DNA from: Bacillota bacterium
GTDB taxonomy: Bacteria; Bacillota; Clostridia; Oscillospirales; Ruminococcaceae
Direction of reading: 5' to 3'
NCBI GenBank assembly: GCA_023391005.1
Contig: JAEWBS010000111.1
Location: 1 to 24,865, forward strand
DNA length: 24,865 nucleotides
Below are positions 6,896 through 14,785 of the stretch, one piece after another (position 1 is the stretch's first letter; each line of letters starts with the position of its first letter). The notes beneath the pieces are model-generated. The model ran no database searches. It saw only the letters and a program-made list of their open reading frames with translations, and was not told the origin of the DNA. The position numbers were made by a program, and so were the translations under genes.

Positions 6896-7087
6896 ATGAG
6901 CCGCAGCCAAACAAACGACACCTTTATTGTTCAGATCGCCTATCAGCAAAACGATACCTGGCAAGGAACGCTTAAATGGATGAACCAAGGCAAAGAAGCG
7001 CATTTCCGCAGCACGCTTGAATTGATTCACATGATAGACACCGCCATCAAGGCCGACCACACCGGCACCGACAGCGGCTTAGACTGA
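6896..7087 (+). CDS. Small WQG-domain protein (63 aa)
   Basis: This 63-residue protein of unknown function consists almost only of the WQG domain: DTFIVQIAYQQNDTWQGTLK, then W, HFRSTLELIHMIDTAI and a polar tail. The pattern alternates strand-like segments with a final helix. It aligns without gaps to the C-terminal part of the 4653-5138 protein. ATG 6896 is preferred over upstream in-frame starts because AAGGGGGAAG lies directly ahead and a promoter -10 lies at 6857-6862; a start at 6791 would place that promoter inside the gene. It is divergent from the BTAD regulator across a 280-base control region, which suggests joint or cross regulation. The function is unknown. Confidence 0.7.
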   Translation: MSRSQTNDTFIVQIAYQQNDTWQGTLKWMNQGKEAHFRSTLELIHMIDTAIKADHTGTDSGLD

Positions 7088-7192
7088 ACGGCGGCACAGC
7101 TTGCGCTTGGCCGACCCCAGCGCGGCAGGTGGGGCAAAAGTCCGCCACCCAAGCAAAGCAGCATCCCTTAATTGAATGAACCCCGATAAGGC

Positions 7193-7245
7193 TGGGCGGG
7201 CTGCCCGTATGCAAAGTTCTTCTTTGTATACAGGCAACCCGCCCG
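7193..7245. terminator. Large hairpin between converging genes
   Basis: A stem of about 22 pairs with two mismatches (7193-7216 against 7222-7245, loop TTCTT) lies between the converging WQG and AI-2E-family genes. It lacks a real T-run: GGTTGTTATG follows on the + strand and AGCCTTATC on the - strand. It is probably a bidirectional terminator or 3'-end stabiliser. Confidence 0.6.
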
Positions 7246-7285
7246 GTTGTTATGCCCTTCTCGCCCATGGCAAGCGGCCGACCGC

Positions 7286-8482
7286 TTATTTGCCGTCAAC
7301 CTCTAGCGGGGCGATATAATCTTCGGTGTGAACCGGCATGCCCTTGGCGCTCAGGCGCTCGGTGATACTGTCCTTAATCAGCGCGTAGATGACGCCGAAG
7401 GTCGGCACGCCGATAAACATGCCCGCCACGCCAAACAGGCCGCCGAAAAACAGAATCGCAAACACGACCCAAAAGGCTGACAGGCCGGTGGAATCGCCCA
7501 ATATCATCGGGCCGATGATATTGCCGTCAATCTGTTGCAGCACCAGAATAAAGATCAAAAAGATCAGCCCCTGCACCGGGGACATGACCGCGATCAGAAT
7601 AAAGCCGGGGATCGCACCGATAAACGGCCCGAAATAGGGCAGCACGTTTGTAATGCCGACAATAAAGCTGACCAGCACGGCGTTGGGCATCTGCATAATG
7701 CTCAGGCCCACAAAGCACAGGATGCCGATGATGATCGAGTCGACAATTTTTCCGGTGATAAAGCGGCCAAACATCATGTGTGTGGTGCGGGTGACCATCA
7801 CAATGCGGCGCACACTCTTCTGGGGCAGAAAGGCGCAAAGAATTTTACGCAACTGGGCAATAAAACGCTCCTTGGCAAACAGCAGATAGATCGAAACCAC
7901 CACCGCGAGAAAGGTCGCAATCAGCCCCGAGCCGAGCTGCCAGATCAGTCCGATGACTTTTGGCGCTGAGGTAGCCATCCAGTTAATCAGGTTTTGAATG
8001 CTGCTGCCCGCCATCTGGGTAAGCTGTTCGATATATTCCTGCGGAATCAGGTCCTGTGGAACCCGCTCGAGCAAATCGTTGGCAAAATTCTCGGTCGCGC
8101 CGACATAACTCTGAAGCTGCCCGTACATCACGGTGACATTCGATGCAACCAGCGGCAGAATAATCAACACAAACACCACAAGCACGGCGATGCTCAAAAG
8201 ATAGGTCAATAAGAGCGACAGCGCCCGTTGACGCTTTGGCTTTAGCTTGCCGTAAAACTTAGCCCGTTTTAAAAGCACCTCGGCACCCACCATAATGGGG
8301 TTGAGCAGATAAGCGATCGCAAAGCCGTAAACCATCGGCAAGACAGGGTGAAAAAGCTTGCGTATCGTCGCCCAAACGGTCTGGAAATTGGACAGCGCCA
8401 AATAATAAGAAATGGCGATCACCAATACCAGCAGTGCATAAGCCGCAATCGTCGTTTGCTTGCGGTTCCATTCAATTTTCAT
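7286..8482 (-). CDS. AI-2E family membrane permease
   Basis: This 398-residue polytopic membrane protein belongs to the AI-2E transporter family (YdbI/YrrI/YtvI-like), with about seven to eight transmembrane helices. Visible features are the N-terminal helix pair (about 15-65), a long extracytosolic segment (about 120-180), the family region GRFITGKIVDSIIIGILCFV, the conserved NVLPYFGPFIGAIPG, and LQQIDGNIIGPMILGDSTGL. Despite the family name, most members have no proven role in AI-2 export, and some are Na+/H+ antiporters or exporters, so the substrate is unknown. The start is supported by AAAAGGGGCGGAA ahead of ATG 8482. It follows the ABC-F gene on the same strand after 63 bases and may be co-transcribed with it. 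Confidence 0.9.
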   Translation of the reverse strand: MKIEWNRKQTTIAAYALLVLVIAISYYLALSNFQTVWATIRKLFHPVLPMVYGFAIAYLLNPIMVGAEVLLKRAKFYGKLKPKRQRALSLLLTYLLSIAVLVVFVLIILPLVASNVTVMYGQLQSYVGATENFANDLLERVPQDLIPQEYIEQLTQMAGSSIQNLINWMATSAPKVIGLIWQLGSGLIATFLAVVVSIYLLFAKERFIAQLRKILCAFLPQKSVRRIVMVTRTTHMMFGRFITGKIVDSIIIGILCFVGLSIMQMPNAVLVSFIVGITNVLPYFGPFIGAIPGFILIAVMSPVQGLIFLIFILVLQQIDGNIIGPMILGDSTGLSAFWVVFAILFFGGLFGVAGMFIGVPTFGVIYALIKDSITERLSAKGMPVHTEDYIAPLEVDGK

Positions 8483-8545
8483 ACCATTCCGCCCCTTTTC
8501 TGTCTATATCATAGCATGCCGCCGGTTAAAAACATAGCCTGAATT

Positions 8546-10465
8546 TTACAAAAGCTGGTCCCATTCGGCATAATAACCGCCAAGCTGCGCCTCAAGCTCA
8601 GCAATCTGCTGCGTCAGCTGCGAGAGCTGCGCATAATCGCCGCCAACCGCCGGGTCGGCAAGCATCCGCTGCAATGCCTCGAGCTGCGCTTCGGTCGACG
8701 CAATATCCTGCTCAAGCCGTTCCAAGCGCTTTTTGGCCGCCACCTCGGCGCTGCGCTGCGCTTTGGAGCGGTAAAAGGCTTTCTGTGCGTCGCTATCCGC
8801 CTTGGGCGCTTCGGTCATCTGAGGTTTCTCAGGCTGTGCGGCAGCCGCCAATTGTAATTGGGCCTGCATCTCTTCAAAACCGCCGTCAAAGCTTTGCAGC
8901 GCGCCGTCGGCCAGCGCCAAAATGCGGGTGGGCAAGTGCGAGAGCAGATAACGGTCGTGCGAAACGACGATGACCGTGCCCTCAAATTTTAGCAGCGCCG
9001 TTTCAAGCGCCTCTTTTGCGGGAATATCAAGATGGTTGGTCGGCTCGTCCATCACCAGCACGTTGCCGTGCTCGAGCATAACGACCGCAAGCTTAATGCG
9101 CGCCCGCTCGCCGCCTGACAGAACGCCGATTGTCTTAAACGCTTCCTCCCCCTCAAGGTGCAGGCCGCCGAGCAGCGTGCGCAGCGTATGCTCGTTTGAG
9201 CGCGGAAAACGGTCCCACAGCTCCATCAGCGCGGTTTTATCGGGGTGCAGGTCGGAGGAATCCTGCTCAAAGCAGGAAAGCGCAACATTGCGGCCCCACG
9301 CGATATCGCCGCCCGCGGCGGGCCGCTTGCCGATCAGGGTTTTTAAAAGCGTCGACTTGCCCGCCCCATTCTCGCCAATAATCGCCACCCGTTCGCCGCG
9401 CTTGATATGGATATCGGCGTCTTTAAGCAGCGCACGGTACTGCGCCCCCTCACCCACCGCGACGGTCAGCCGCCGGGCCAACAGCACGTCCGACACCGGA
9501 CGGCTCTTGGGCTCAAAGCGGATCAGCGGCGGCCGTTTGGGCACAAAGGGCTTCTGTGCTTCACCGAGATGTTCGATCATCCTTAAGCGGCTCTTGGCGC
9601 TCGACGCCGTTGAGGCGCGCGCCATGTTGCGGTCGGCGTAGTCCTGAAGCCGCGCCACCTCTTGAATGTGGCGTTCATAGTCCTTTTCCATGCGCTCAAG
9701 CCGCTCGGCCCGCAGCGTCAGATAGCGCCCATAGGGCGCGGGATAGGCGACGAGGCTTAAATTCTCAAGCTCCCATGTCGCGTTGGTGACGCGGTCAAGA
9801 AAATAGCGGTCATGGCTCACGGTCAGTATCGCGCCGCGATAGGTTGAAAGATAGTCCTCGAGCCACGCCAGCATTTTAAAATCGAGATGATTGGTCGCCT
9901 CGTCTAAAATCAGCAGGCCGGGCGCTTCCACGAGCAGCTTGGCCAACAGCAGCCGGGTGCGCTCGCCGCCCGACAGGCACGCGACCGGCGTGGCGGCATC
10001 AAAGCTGCCAAAGCCCATGCCATTTAAAACCGTGCTGATTTTAACGGCGGCCTGATAGCCGTCAAGGCTCGAAAATTGTGCCTCGAGCCGCTGATAGTCC
10101 TGTTCCAGCTCGGCGTAGCGCGCCGTGCCGGGCGGTACGGCAGCCATCTGCTCGCCGGTGGCCAGCATCGCCTGCTCGACGGCGTACACCTCTTGCAGCG
10201 CGCGCTTCATCTCGCTTTCGATCGTGCCGTCGGCCGAAAGCCCGCCGTTTTGGCGCAGATATCCGACGTTTAAGGTTCCGGATCGGGCAATGCTTCCCTC
10301 GTCCGGCTCCTCAAGCCCCGCAATAATGTTGAGCAGCGTCGTCTTGCCCGCGCCATTGGGCCCGATCAGCGCGATGCGGTCCTGTTCGTTGACAGCGGCG
10401 TTAATATGTTCAAAAATGCGCTCGGCGCCAAAGCTCTTTCCAATGTCAGTCAGTGTCAGAAGCAT
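8546..10465 (-). CDS. ABC-F family ATPase (YdiF/Uup-like)
   Basis: This 639-residue soluble protein has two ABC ATPase domains and no membrane segments, as in ABC-F translation factors. Domain 1 has Walker A GPNGAGKTT (35-43), signature LSGGERTRLL and Walker B LLILDEATNHLD. Domain 2 has GENGAGKST, LSGGERARIKL and VLVMDEPTNHLD. Between them is the long charged linker (YERHIQEVARLQDYADRNMA) that in this family reaches into the ribosomal E site/peptidyl-transferase region. A C-terminal coiled coil (about 560-639) is typical of YdiF/Uup. The first Walker B has EAT where EPT is usual. ATG 10465 follows AAGGGGAACTTGG; an open extension of 71 codons upstream has no family similarity. It could be housekeeping or antibiotic-protection; sequence alone does not decide. 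Confidence 0.92.
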   Translation of the reverse strand: MLLTLTDIGKSFGAERIFEHINAAVNEQDRIALIGPNGAGKTTLLNIIAGLEEPDEGSIARSGTLNVGYLRQNGGLSADGTIESEMKRALQEVYAVEQAMLATGEQMAAVPPGTARYAELEQDYQRLEAQFSSLDGYQAAVKISTVLNGMGFGSFDAATPVACLSGGERTRLLLAKLLVEAPGLLILDEATNHLDFKMLAWLEDYLSTYRGAILTVSHDRYFLDRVTNATWELENLSLVAYPAPYGRYLTLRAERLERMEKDYERHIQEVARLQDYADRNMARASTASSAKSRLRMIEHLGEAQKPFVPKRPPLIRFEPKSRPVSDVLLARRLTVAVGEGAQYRALLKDADIHIKRGERVAIIGENGAGKSTLLKTLIGKRPAAGGDIAWGRNVALSCFEQDSSDLHPDKTALMELWDRFPRSNEHTLRTLLGGLHLEGEEAFKTIGVLSGGERARIKLAVVMLEHGNVLVMDEPTNHLDIPAKEALETALLKFEGTVIVVSHDRYLLSHLPTRILALADGALQSFDGGFEEMQAQLQLAAAAQPEKPQMTEAPKADSDAQKAFYRSKAQRSAEVAAKKRLERLEQDIASTEAQLEALQRMLADPAVGGDYAQLSQLTQQIAELEAQLGGYYAEWDQLL

Positions 10466-10671
10466 CCAAGTTCCCCTTCGTGTGCAGTTTGCAATAGGGC
10501 TTTCCCGCCATAGCGAAAAGTCAAAGCCGCGCGGCAGTCGCTTTGCCGCAATCGGGCGCACGGCAATAACCGCGAGGCTATTCATCCGCGGGAGAAGAAT
10601 CGTAACGCGTTTATCATAACACAGCGGACCCAAAAAAGGAATGCTTTTATCCCGCAGGCGGGGGTTTTGCA

Positions 10672-10701
10672 CTACCATTATGGGTGAAATAGTGGTATTA
10701 T
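10672..10701. promoter_or_regulatory. Operator-like inverted repeat at the AEC promoter
   Basis: TACCATTAT (10673-10681) and ATAGTGGTA (10689-10697) are inverted copies with one mismatch, seven bases apart. The right arm overlaps a -10-like TATTAT (10696-10701), so a bound repressor would block this start. It lies about 40 bases before the AEC transporter start. There is no clear -35 at the right spacing. Confidence 0.4.
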
Positions 10702-10740
10702 AGACTATATTTGTTCAAGACGATTCGGGGGTATATCATT

Positions 10741-11688
10741 TTGGAAAACTTTATTTTCTGCATCAATGCCGTCATACCGGGCTTTTTGCTCATTGCCTGC
10801 GGCTATGCCGTGCGTCAGGTCGGGTGGCTCGATGAAAGCGGCACCAAGCAGGTCAACCGGCTGTGCTTTCATCTTCTGCTGCCGCTGTTGATGTTTAAAA
10901 CCGTCTATACGTCGGATTTTAAAACCGACTTTGACCTATTGCTGGTCTCGCTGTGCATCCTGTGCCTGCTGGGCATGATCGGCCTGATGCTGCTGATTGC
11001 CCCGAAGCTGACCGACTCGCGCGGGCGCATCGGCGTGATGGCGCAGGCCGGTTTTCGCTCCAACGCGGTCATGCTCGGCCTGCCGTTTGCCATCAGCCTT
11101 GCCGGTGAAGCGGCCGCCGGTACCACCGGTGTGCTCGTGGCCTGCACCGTGCCGCTTTATAATGTGCTGGCCGTGATCATCTTCTCGGTGTATACCGACA
11201 CGCCCGGCCAAAAGGTAGATTTAAAGTCGATTGTGGGTAATGTTTTCAGCAATCCGCTGGTGCTGGCGGCCATCGCGGGCTTTGTGCTTTCGGCATTGCA
11301 TATTCCGCTGCCCGCGCTGATCCAACGCCCGGTGTTCGATCTGGGCTCCACCGGTTCAACGGTCGCGATGGTGGGCGTCGGCGCGCAGCTCAACTTTAAA
11401 AACGCACTGCGGAATCTGAAGCTGACCCTCGTCGCCGCCTTTGCCAAGCTGATCTTTCTGCCGCTGGTCGGCACAGCCATCGGCGTGTTTCTCGGTATGG
11501 GAAAGATTCCGCTCTGCGCGCTGTTTCTGATTCTGGCCACCCCCAACGCGACCGGCTGCCCCGTCATGGCCGACGTCATGGGCGCGGACGGCGCTCTGGC
11601 CGCCGAAATGGTGGTGTTCACGACCGCCGCTTCGGTTTTAACCGTGTTTGCGGGGTCACTGATTCTTAAAAATATGGGATTAATTTAA
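10741..11688 (+). CDS. AEC family transporter (auxin efflux carrier-like permease)
   Basis: This 315-residue polytopic membrane protein of the AEC family (Mem_trans) has about ten transmembrane helices. The N-terminus INAVIPGFLLIACGYAVRQV and the following NRLCFHLLLPLLMFKTVYTS are typical of the bacterial members (YfdV/MdcF-like, malate or malonate carriers). The middle region GFRSNAVMLGLPFAISLAGE holds the conserved helix break, and the end has LATPNATGCPVMADVMG. The substrate is not evident; an organic anion is the usual guess. TTG 10741 is preferred, with GGGGG nine bases upstream; TTG 10711 in frame would add ten residues. rlmD starts 14 bases after the stop, so the two form an operon. 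It is divergent from the ABC-F gene. Confidence 0.9.
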   Translation: MENFIFCINAVIPGFLLIACGYAVRQVGWLDESGTKQVNRLCFHLLLPLLMFKTVYTSDFKTDFDLLLVSLCILCLLGMIGLMLLIAPKLTDSRGRIGVMAQAGFRSNAVMLGLPFAISLAGEAAAGTTGVLVACTVPLYNVLAVIIFSVYTDTPGQKVDLKSIVGNVFSNPLVLAAIAGFVLSALHIPLPALIQRPVFDLGSTGSTVAMVGVGAQLNFKNALRNLKLTLVAAFAKLIFLPLVGTAIGVFLGMGKIPLCALFLILATPNATGCPVMADVMGADGALAAEMVVFTTAASVLTVFAGSLILKNMGLI

Positions 11689-11702
11689 GCCGGGAGGCCT
11701 TT

Positions 11703-13055
11703 ATGCTAAAAAAGAACGCCATTATACCGCTGGAGATCACGCAAATTTCAAACGAGGGCAACGGCGTCGGCAGGGCTGACGGCATGGCCGTATTCGTCCC
11801 GTTTTCAGCGGTGGGGGACAATCTGCGGGTGCGGGTCGTCAAGGTGCTCTCACACTATGCCTTTGGCATCATCGAGGAGATCGTCTCCCCCGCCGAGAGC
11901 CGTCAGGCCGACGACTGCCCCATCTATCGCCGCTGCGGCAGCTGCAGCCTCCGGCACATCTCCTACGCGCAGGAGCTACAGATTAAAAACGGCTGGGTGG
12001 AGGAGAACATGCGCCGTATCGGCAAGCTCTCGGTCACGCTGCCGCCGGCCATCCCCTCCCCTAGCGCCGACCGCTACCGCAACAAGGCCATCTACCCGGT
12101 GCGCCTGCAGGACGGCAGGCCGGTGGTCGGCTTTTTTGCCAAGCGCTCCCACCGTGTGGAGGCAGCCGAGGACTGTTTGCTGCACCCCGACTTCTTTGGC
12201 GACATCGCCGCCGCATTTTGCGGCTGGCTGGCTGAATTTAACGTCAGCATTTACGACGAGGCCGCGCACAGCGGGCTGGTGCGCTCGCTTTATATCCGTC
12301 ACGCCGAGGCGACCAACGAAGTGATGGTAACGGTCATCGCAAACGGACAGGCGCTGCCCCAGACACCCGCATTAATCGACGCGCTGCGCGCCGCCTGCCC
12401 CGCCGTAACGTCGGTGGTGCTCAACGTCAACCGTGATAAGACCAATGTGCTGCTCGGGGCGGTCTGTCAGACGCTCTGGGGCAACGACACCATCACCGAC
12501 CAACTGTGTGGGCTCTCGTTCTCACTATCGCCGCTCTCGTTTTATCAAATTAACCGCGGCGGCGCCGAACGGCTGTATGGCGTCGCGCGTGAATTCGCGG
12601 CATTGTCGGGCGACGAGGTGCTGCTTGACCTTTACTGCGGCGCGGGCACCATCGGCCTCTCGATGGCACAGGACGCCCGCGCGCTTATCGGGGTTGAAAT
12701 TGTCCCCGCCGCCGTCCTGAACGCGCGGCAAAACGCCGCGCAAAACGGCATTGCCAACGCGCGCTTTATCTGCGCCGACGCCGCCGAGGCCGCCGCGCAG
12801 CTCGAGGCCGAGGGCATCGCCCCCGATGTCATTATTCTCGACCCGCCCCGCAAGGGCTGCATGCCTGAGCTGATCGAAACGGTCGTGCGCATGTCGCCTG
12901 AACGCATTGTCATGGTCTCCTGCAACAGCGCCACCGCCGCGCGCGATATCGCGCTGTTTAACGCGCTCGGCTTTGTTCCTCAAAAAATTCAGGCGGTGGA
13001 TATGTTCCCGAGGACGGCGCATGTTGAAGTTGTAGTCCTATTGCAAAGGAACTGA
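11703..13055 (+). CDS. rlmD: 23S rRNA (uracil-C5)-methyltransferase, RlmD/RlmCD type
   Basis: This 450-residue SAM-dependent RNA methyltransferase of the TrmA/RumA family is predicted to make m5U in 23S rRNA. It begins with a TRAM RNA-binding domain (about 5-60; ITQISNEGNGVGRADGMAVF). A 4Fe-4S ligand set follows: Cys72, Cys78, Cys81 (DCPIYRRCGSC) and Cys158 (EDCLLHP). The Rossmann-fold domain has SFYQINRGGAERLY, the SAM motif LLDLYCGAGTIGL, IILDPPRKGC and the catalytic SCNSATAARD with nucleophilic Cys. Length and motif order match the family. Firmicute enzymes may modify one site (RlmD) or two (RlmCD), and this cannot be told apart here. GGGAGG before ATG 11703 supports the start. It is translated directly after the AEC transporter gene. 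Confidence 0.93.
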   Translation: MLKKNAIIPLEITQISNEGNGVGRADGMAVFVPFSAVGDNLRVRVVKVLSHYAFGIIEEIVSPAESRQADDCPIYRRCGSCSLRHISYAQELQIKNGWVEENMRRIGKLSVTLPPAIPSPSADRYRNKAIYPVRLQDGRPVVGFFAKRSHRVEAAEDCLLHPDFFGDIAAAFCGWLAEFNVSIYDEAAHSGLVRSLYIRHAEATNEVMVTVIANGQALPQTPALIDALRAACPAVTSVVLNVNRDKTNVLLGAVCQTLWGNDTITDQLCGLSFSLSPLSFYQINRGGAERLYGVAREFAALSGDEVLLDLYCGAGTIGLSMAQDARALIGVEIVPAAVLNARQNAAQNGIANARFICADAAEAAAQLEAEGIAPDVIILDPPRKGCMPELIETVVRMSPERIVMVSCNSATAARDIALFNALGFVPQKIQAVDMFPRTAHVEVVVLLQRN

Positions 13056-13088
13056 ACATAGGGGGAATTCTGCTAAGAGGAGGCCAGC

Positions 13089-13799
13089 ATGAAATATAAA
13101 GAAAAGATAGTCGCTTTTATTGACATACTTGGATTTAAGCGCCTTATAAATGATGAATCTAAATTTGATGATATCGGTGCCATCTTAAAACTACCTTATT
13201 TTATGGGACAAGATAATATAGTAAAAATGATGAAGCTTAAAGGTGTTATGATGACTTCTATTTCTGATAGTCTCGTGTTTTCTATCGGGCTAAAAGAACA
13301 CGGTGCCATGAATAAGATTACTAAACTTCTTTCTGCGTTTACTCAAATACTATTGTCACAATACGGATTATTGTTACGAGGAGGAATTGCGGTAGGTAAA
13401 CTATATCATGACAGTGATGTGGTGTATGGGCCTGGATTGGTCAAGGCGTATGAGCTCGAAAATAAATTTTCTATATATCCAAGAATAATTATAGATCCTT
13501 CTGATTTTGAATGTTCGATTTTATCATGCCGCAATATTTCTCAATCAATTTTGAGAGAAATATTTATTATTGATGATGATGGTTTTTTTGCACTGGATTG
13601 TTTTCATTATGCAAATCAAAAAACATTAGAGTTATGCTGCTTCAATTTAGAACAAATGAAAACATCAGATTTAAGAGCACAGCAAAAAATTAATTGGATG
13701 AAAACCGTAATAGATAGAAAGATAAAAGAAAAGCCAATAATTCCAGAAGCATATGATGATTCACATCCTGACAATGCAAAAAAATCCATACTGTCATAG
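13089..13799 (+). CDS. Divergent class III nucleotidyl cyclase-like protein (unknown function)
   Basis: This 236-residue soluble protein has no obvious membrane segment. I see a likely match to the class III adenylate/guanylate cyclase fold. IVAFIDILGFKRL (7-19) stands where FxDxxGF with the first metal Asp lies (Asp12). TSISDSLVFS (56-65) resembles the GDS hairpin with the second metal Asp (Asp60). LLRGGIAVGKLYHDSDVVYG (95-114) then PGLVKAYELE resembles the RxGIxxG...YGxxVNxAxRLE helix. The C-terminal third has no match I know. Fold and catalysis are inferred. The gene is strongly AT-rich (18 G/C in 13501-13560, against 39 in 12721-12780 of rlmD), which suggests transfer. AAGAGGAGG lies five bases before the ATG, 33 bases after rlmD. 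No adjacent effector is seen. Confidence 0.7.
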   Translation: MKYKEKIVAFIDILGFKRLINDESKFDDIGAILKLPYFMGQDNIVKMMKLKGVMMTSISDSLVFSIGLKEHGAMNKITKLLSAFTQILLSQYGLLLRGGIAVGKLYHDSDVVYGPGLVKAYELENKFSIYPRIIIDPSDFECSILSCRNISQSILREIFIIDDDGFFALDCFHYANQKTLELCCFNLEQMKTSDLRAQQKINWMKTVIDRKIKEKPIIPEAYDDSHPDNAKKSILS

Positions 13800-14043
13800 C
13801 TATAGAAATTTAAAGACATGCAAAATTAAACGAATTTGTATATAGAGATTTTGATAGCATAGAAAAATATACAAAATCGAAATACTAGTATTGACTAATA
13901 AAAGAAGTGGTTTAATTATACATTATCCTGCCACCAAGGCGAATAGGCGTAATAGTTTCAGAATACAACAACGCATGTGGAGTGTTGCTGCCTGCTGGAA
14001 AAGGCCTAAGCCCCCAACCGTATCGTTCATGGAGAGTGAAAAA
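13800..14043. other. AT-rich gap without a clear gene
   Basis: The first 120 bases continue the AT-rich composition of the preceding gene; base composition returns to local levels around 13930-14000. A frame opening at TTG 13891 runs into the next gene but has no ribosome binding site and no recognisable protein. I see no terminator, tRNA, integrase remnant or target-site duplication. Confidence 0.5.
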
Positions 14044-14625
14044 ATGCAGACTTTTCAGTATAGCGCAACGATCGTTATTTTTGCACTGTTTATCTTAACG
14101 GTTCTCATCCGGGCTGCGCTGCTTCGGCGCAAAGGCATTCGCGCTATTGTGTTCGGCGCGACGGACAAAACAGACTTTCTGCTTGTGCCGTTTGTACTGG
14201 TCATCATCTACGCCGTTCTTGCAAACCGTTTTGAACTGCCGCTGTGGGAACCGCTTGTTCGTCCATTCTGGAAGACCGTCACCCCGGGATGGGTGGGATT
14301 GCCCCTCTCCGCGGCAGCTATCATAGGCTTAATTGTGACGCTTATTTCCTTTGGAGATTCCTTTAGGGTCGGCATTGATGAAGAAAAACCCGACAAGCTT
14401 GTTACAGCCGGGGTGTTTCGCTTGAGTCGAAATCCGATCTACGTTTGCTTTAATTCATTCTTTATCGGGCTATTCTTGGTTCACAGAAACGCTGTTATCG
14501 CCGTGGCGGCTATCGCATTCGGGTTATTGATACACAGGCAGATATTGCGTGAGGAAAAGTTCCTGCGTTCGCATTACGGCACGGAATACGAGGCGTACTG
14601 CCGGAGGGTGCGGCGGTATCTGTAG
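14044..14625 (+). CDS. Isoprenylcysteine/phospholipid methyltransferase-like membrane protein
   Basis: This 193-residue membrane protein has about four to five transmembrane helices (starting at about 5-25, 43-62, 80-105 and 145-165). Its C-terminal half has the signature of the ICMT/PEMT methyltransferase superfamily: GVFRLSRNPIYVCF, equal to the usual G(P/V)(Y/F)RxxRHPxY, and EEKFLRSHYGTEYEAYCRRV near the end. These enzymes transfer methyl from SAM to lipid-soluble substrates at the membrane; bacterial substrates are mostly unknown. The first motif has Asn in place of the usual His (RNP). ATG 14044 is preferred because GGAG lies nine bases ahead; ATG 14029 in frame has none. It is co-directional with its neighbours but has wide gaps on both sides, so it is probably its own unit. 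Confidence 0.83.
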   Translation: MQTFQYSATIVIFALFILTVLIRAALLRRKGIRAIVFGATDKTDFLLVPFVLVIIYAVLANRFELPLWEPLVRPFWKTVTPGWVGLPLSAAAIIGLIVTLISFGDSFRVGIDEEKPDKLVTAGVFRLSRNPIYVCFNSFFIGLFLVHRNAVIAVAAIAFGLLIHRQILREEKFLRSHYGTEYEAYCRRVRRYL

Positions 14626-14785
14626 TGTCAAATTGCCGAAATGGGCCGTTTCATCAAGCGGGTCCCAGCTTGTGTGCCATTAAAATTGTGACTGAACGAC
14701 ATGGAGTGTATGCCGTCGGGCTGTACTGCGGATACCCCCCACATAGCGCGTTTATTCTTGCTAAAATTCAGAAAGAAGAATCGTC

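Noticed and set aside
8970..9641. Open frame of 223 codons antisense to the ABC-F gene
   Set aside because: It is a shadow of the conserved ABC-F coding sequence, with no start signals and no domain.
10466..10678. 71-codon N-terminal extension of the ABC-F gene
   Set aside because: The extension has no family similarity, and AAGGGGAACTTGG before ATG 10465 gives the normal family N-terminus.
11976..13022. Minus-strand open frames across rlmD
   Set aside because: They lie wholly inside the conserved methyltransferase gene and reflect its high GC at third positions.
13891..14043. N-terminal extension of the ICMT-like protein from TTG 13891
   Set aside because: There is no ribosome binding site or membrane-protein character before ATG 14044, and the extension lies in the AT-rich gap.
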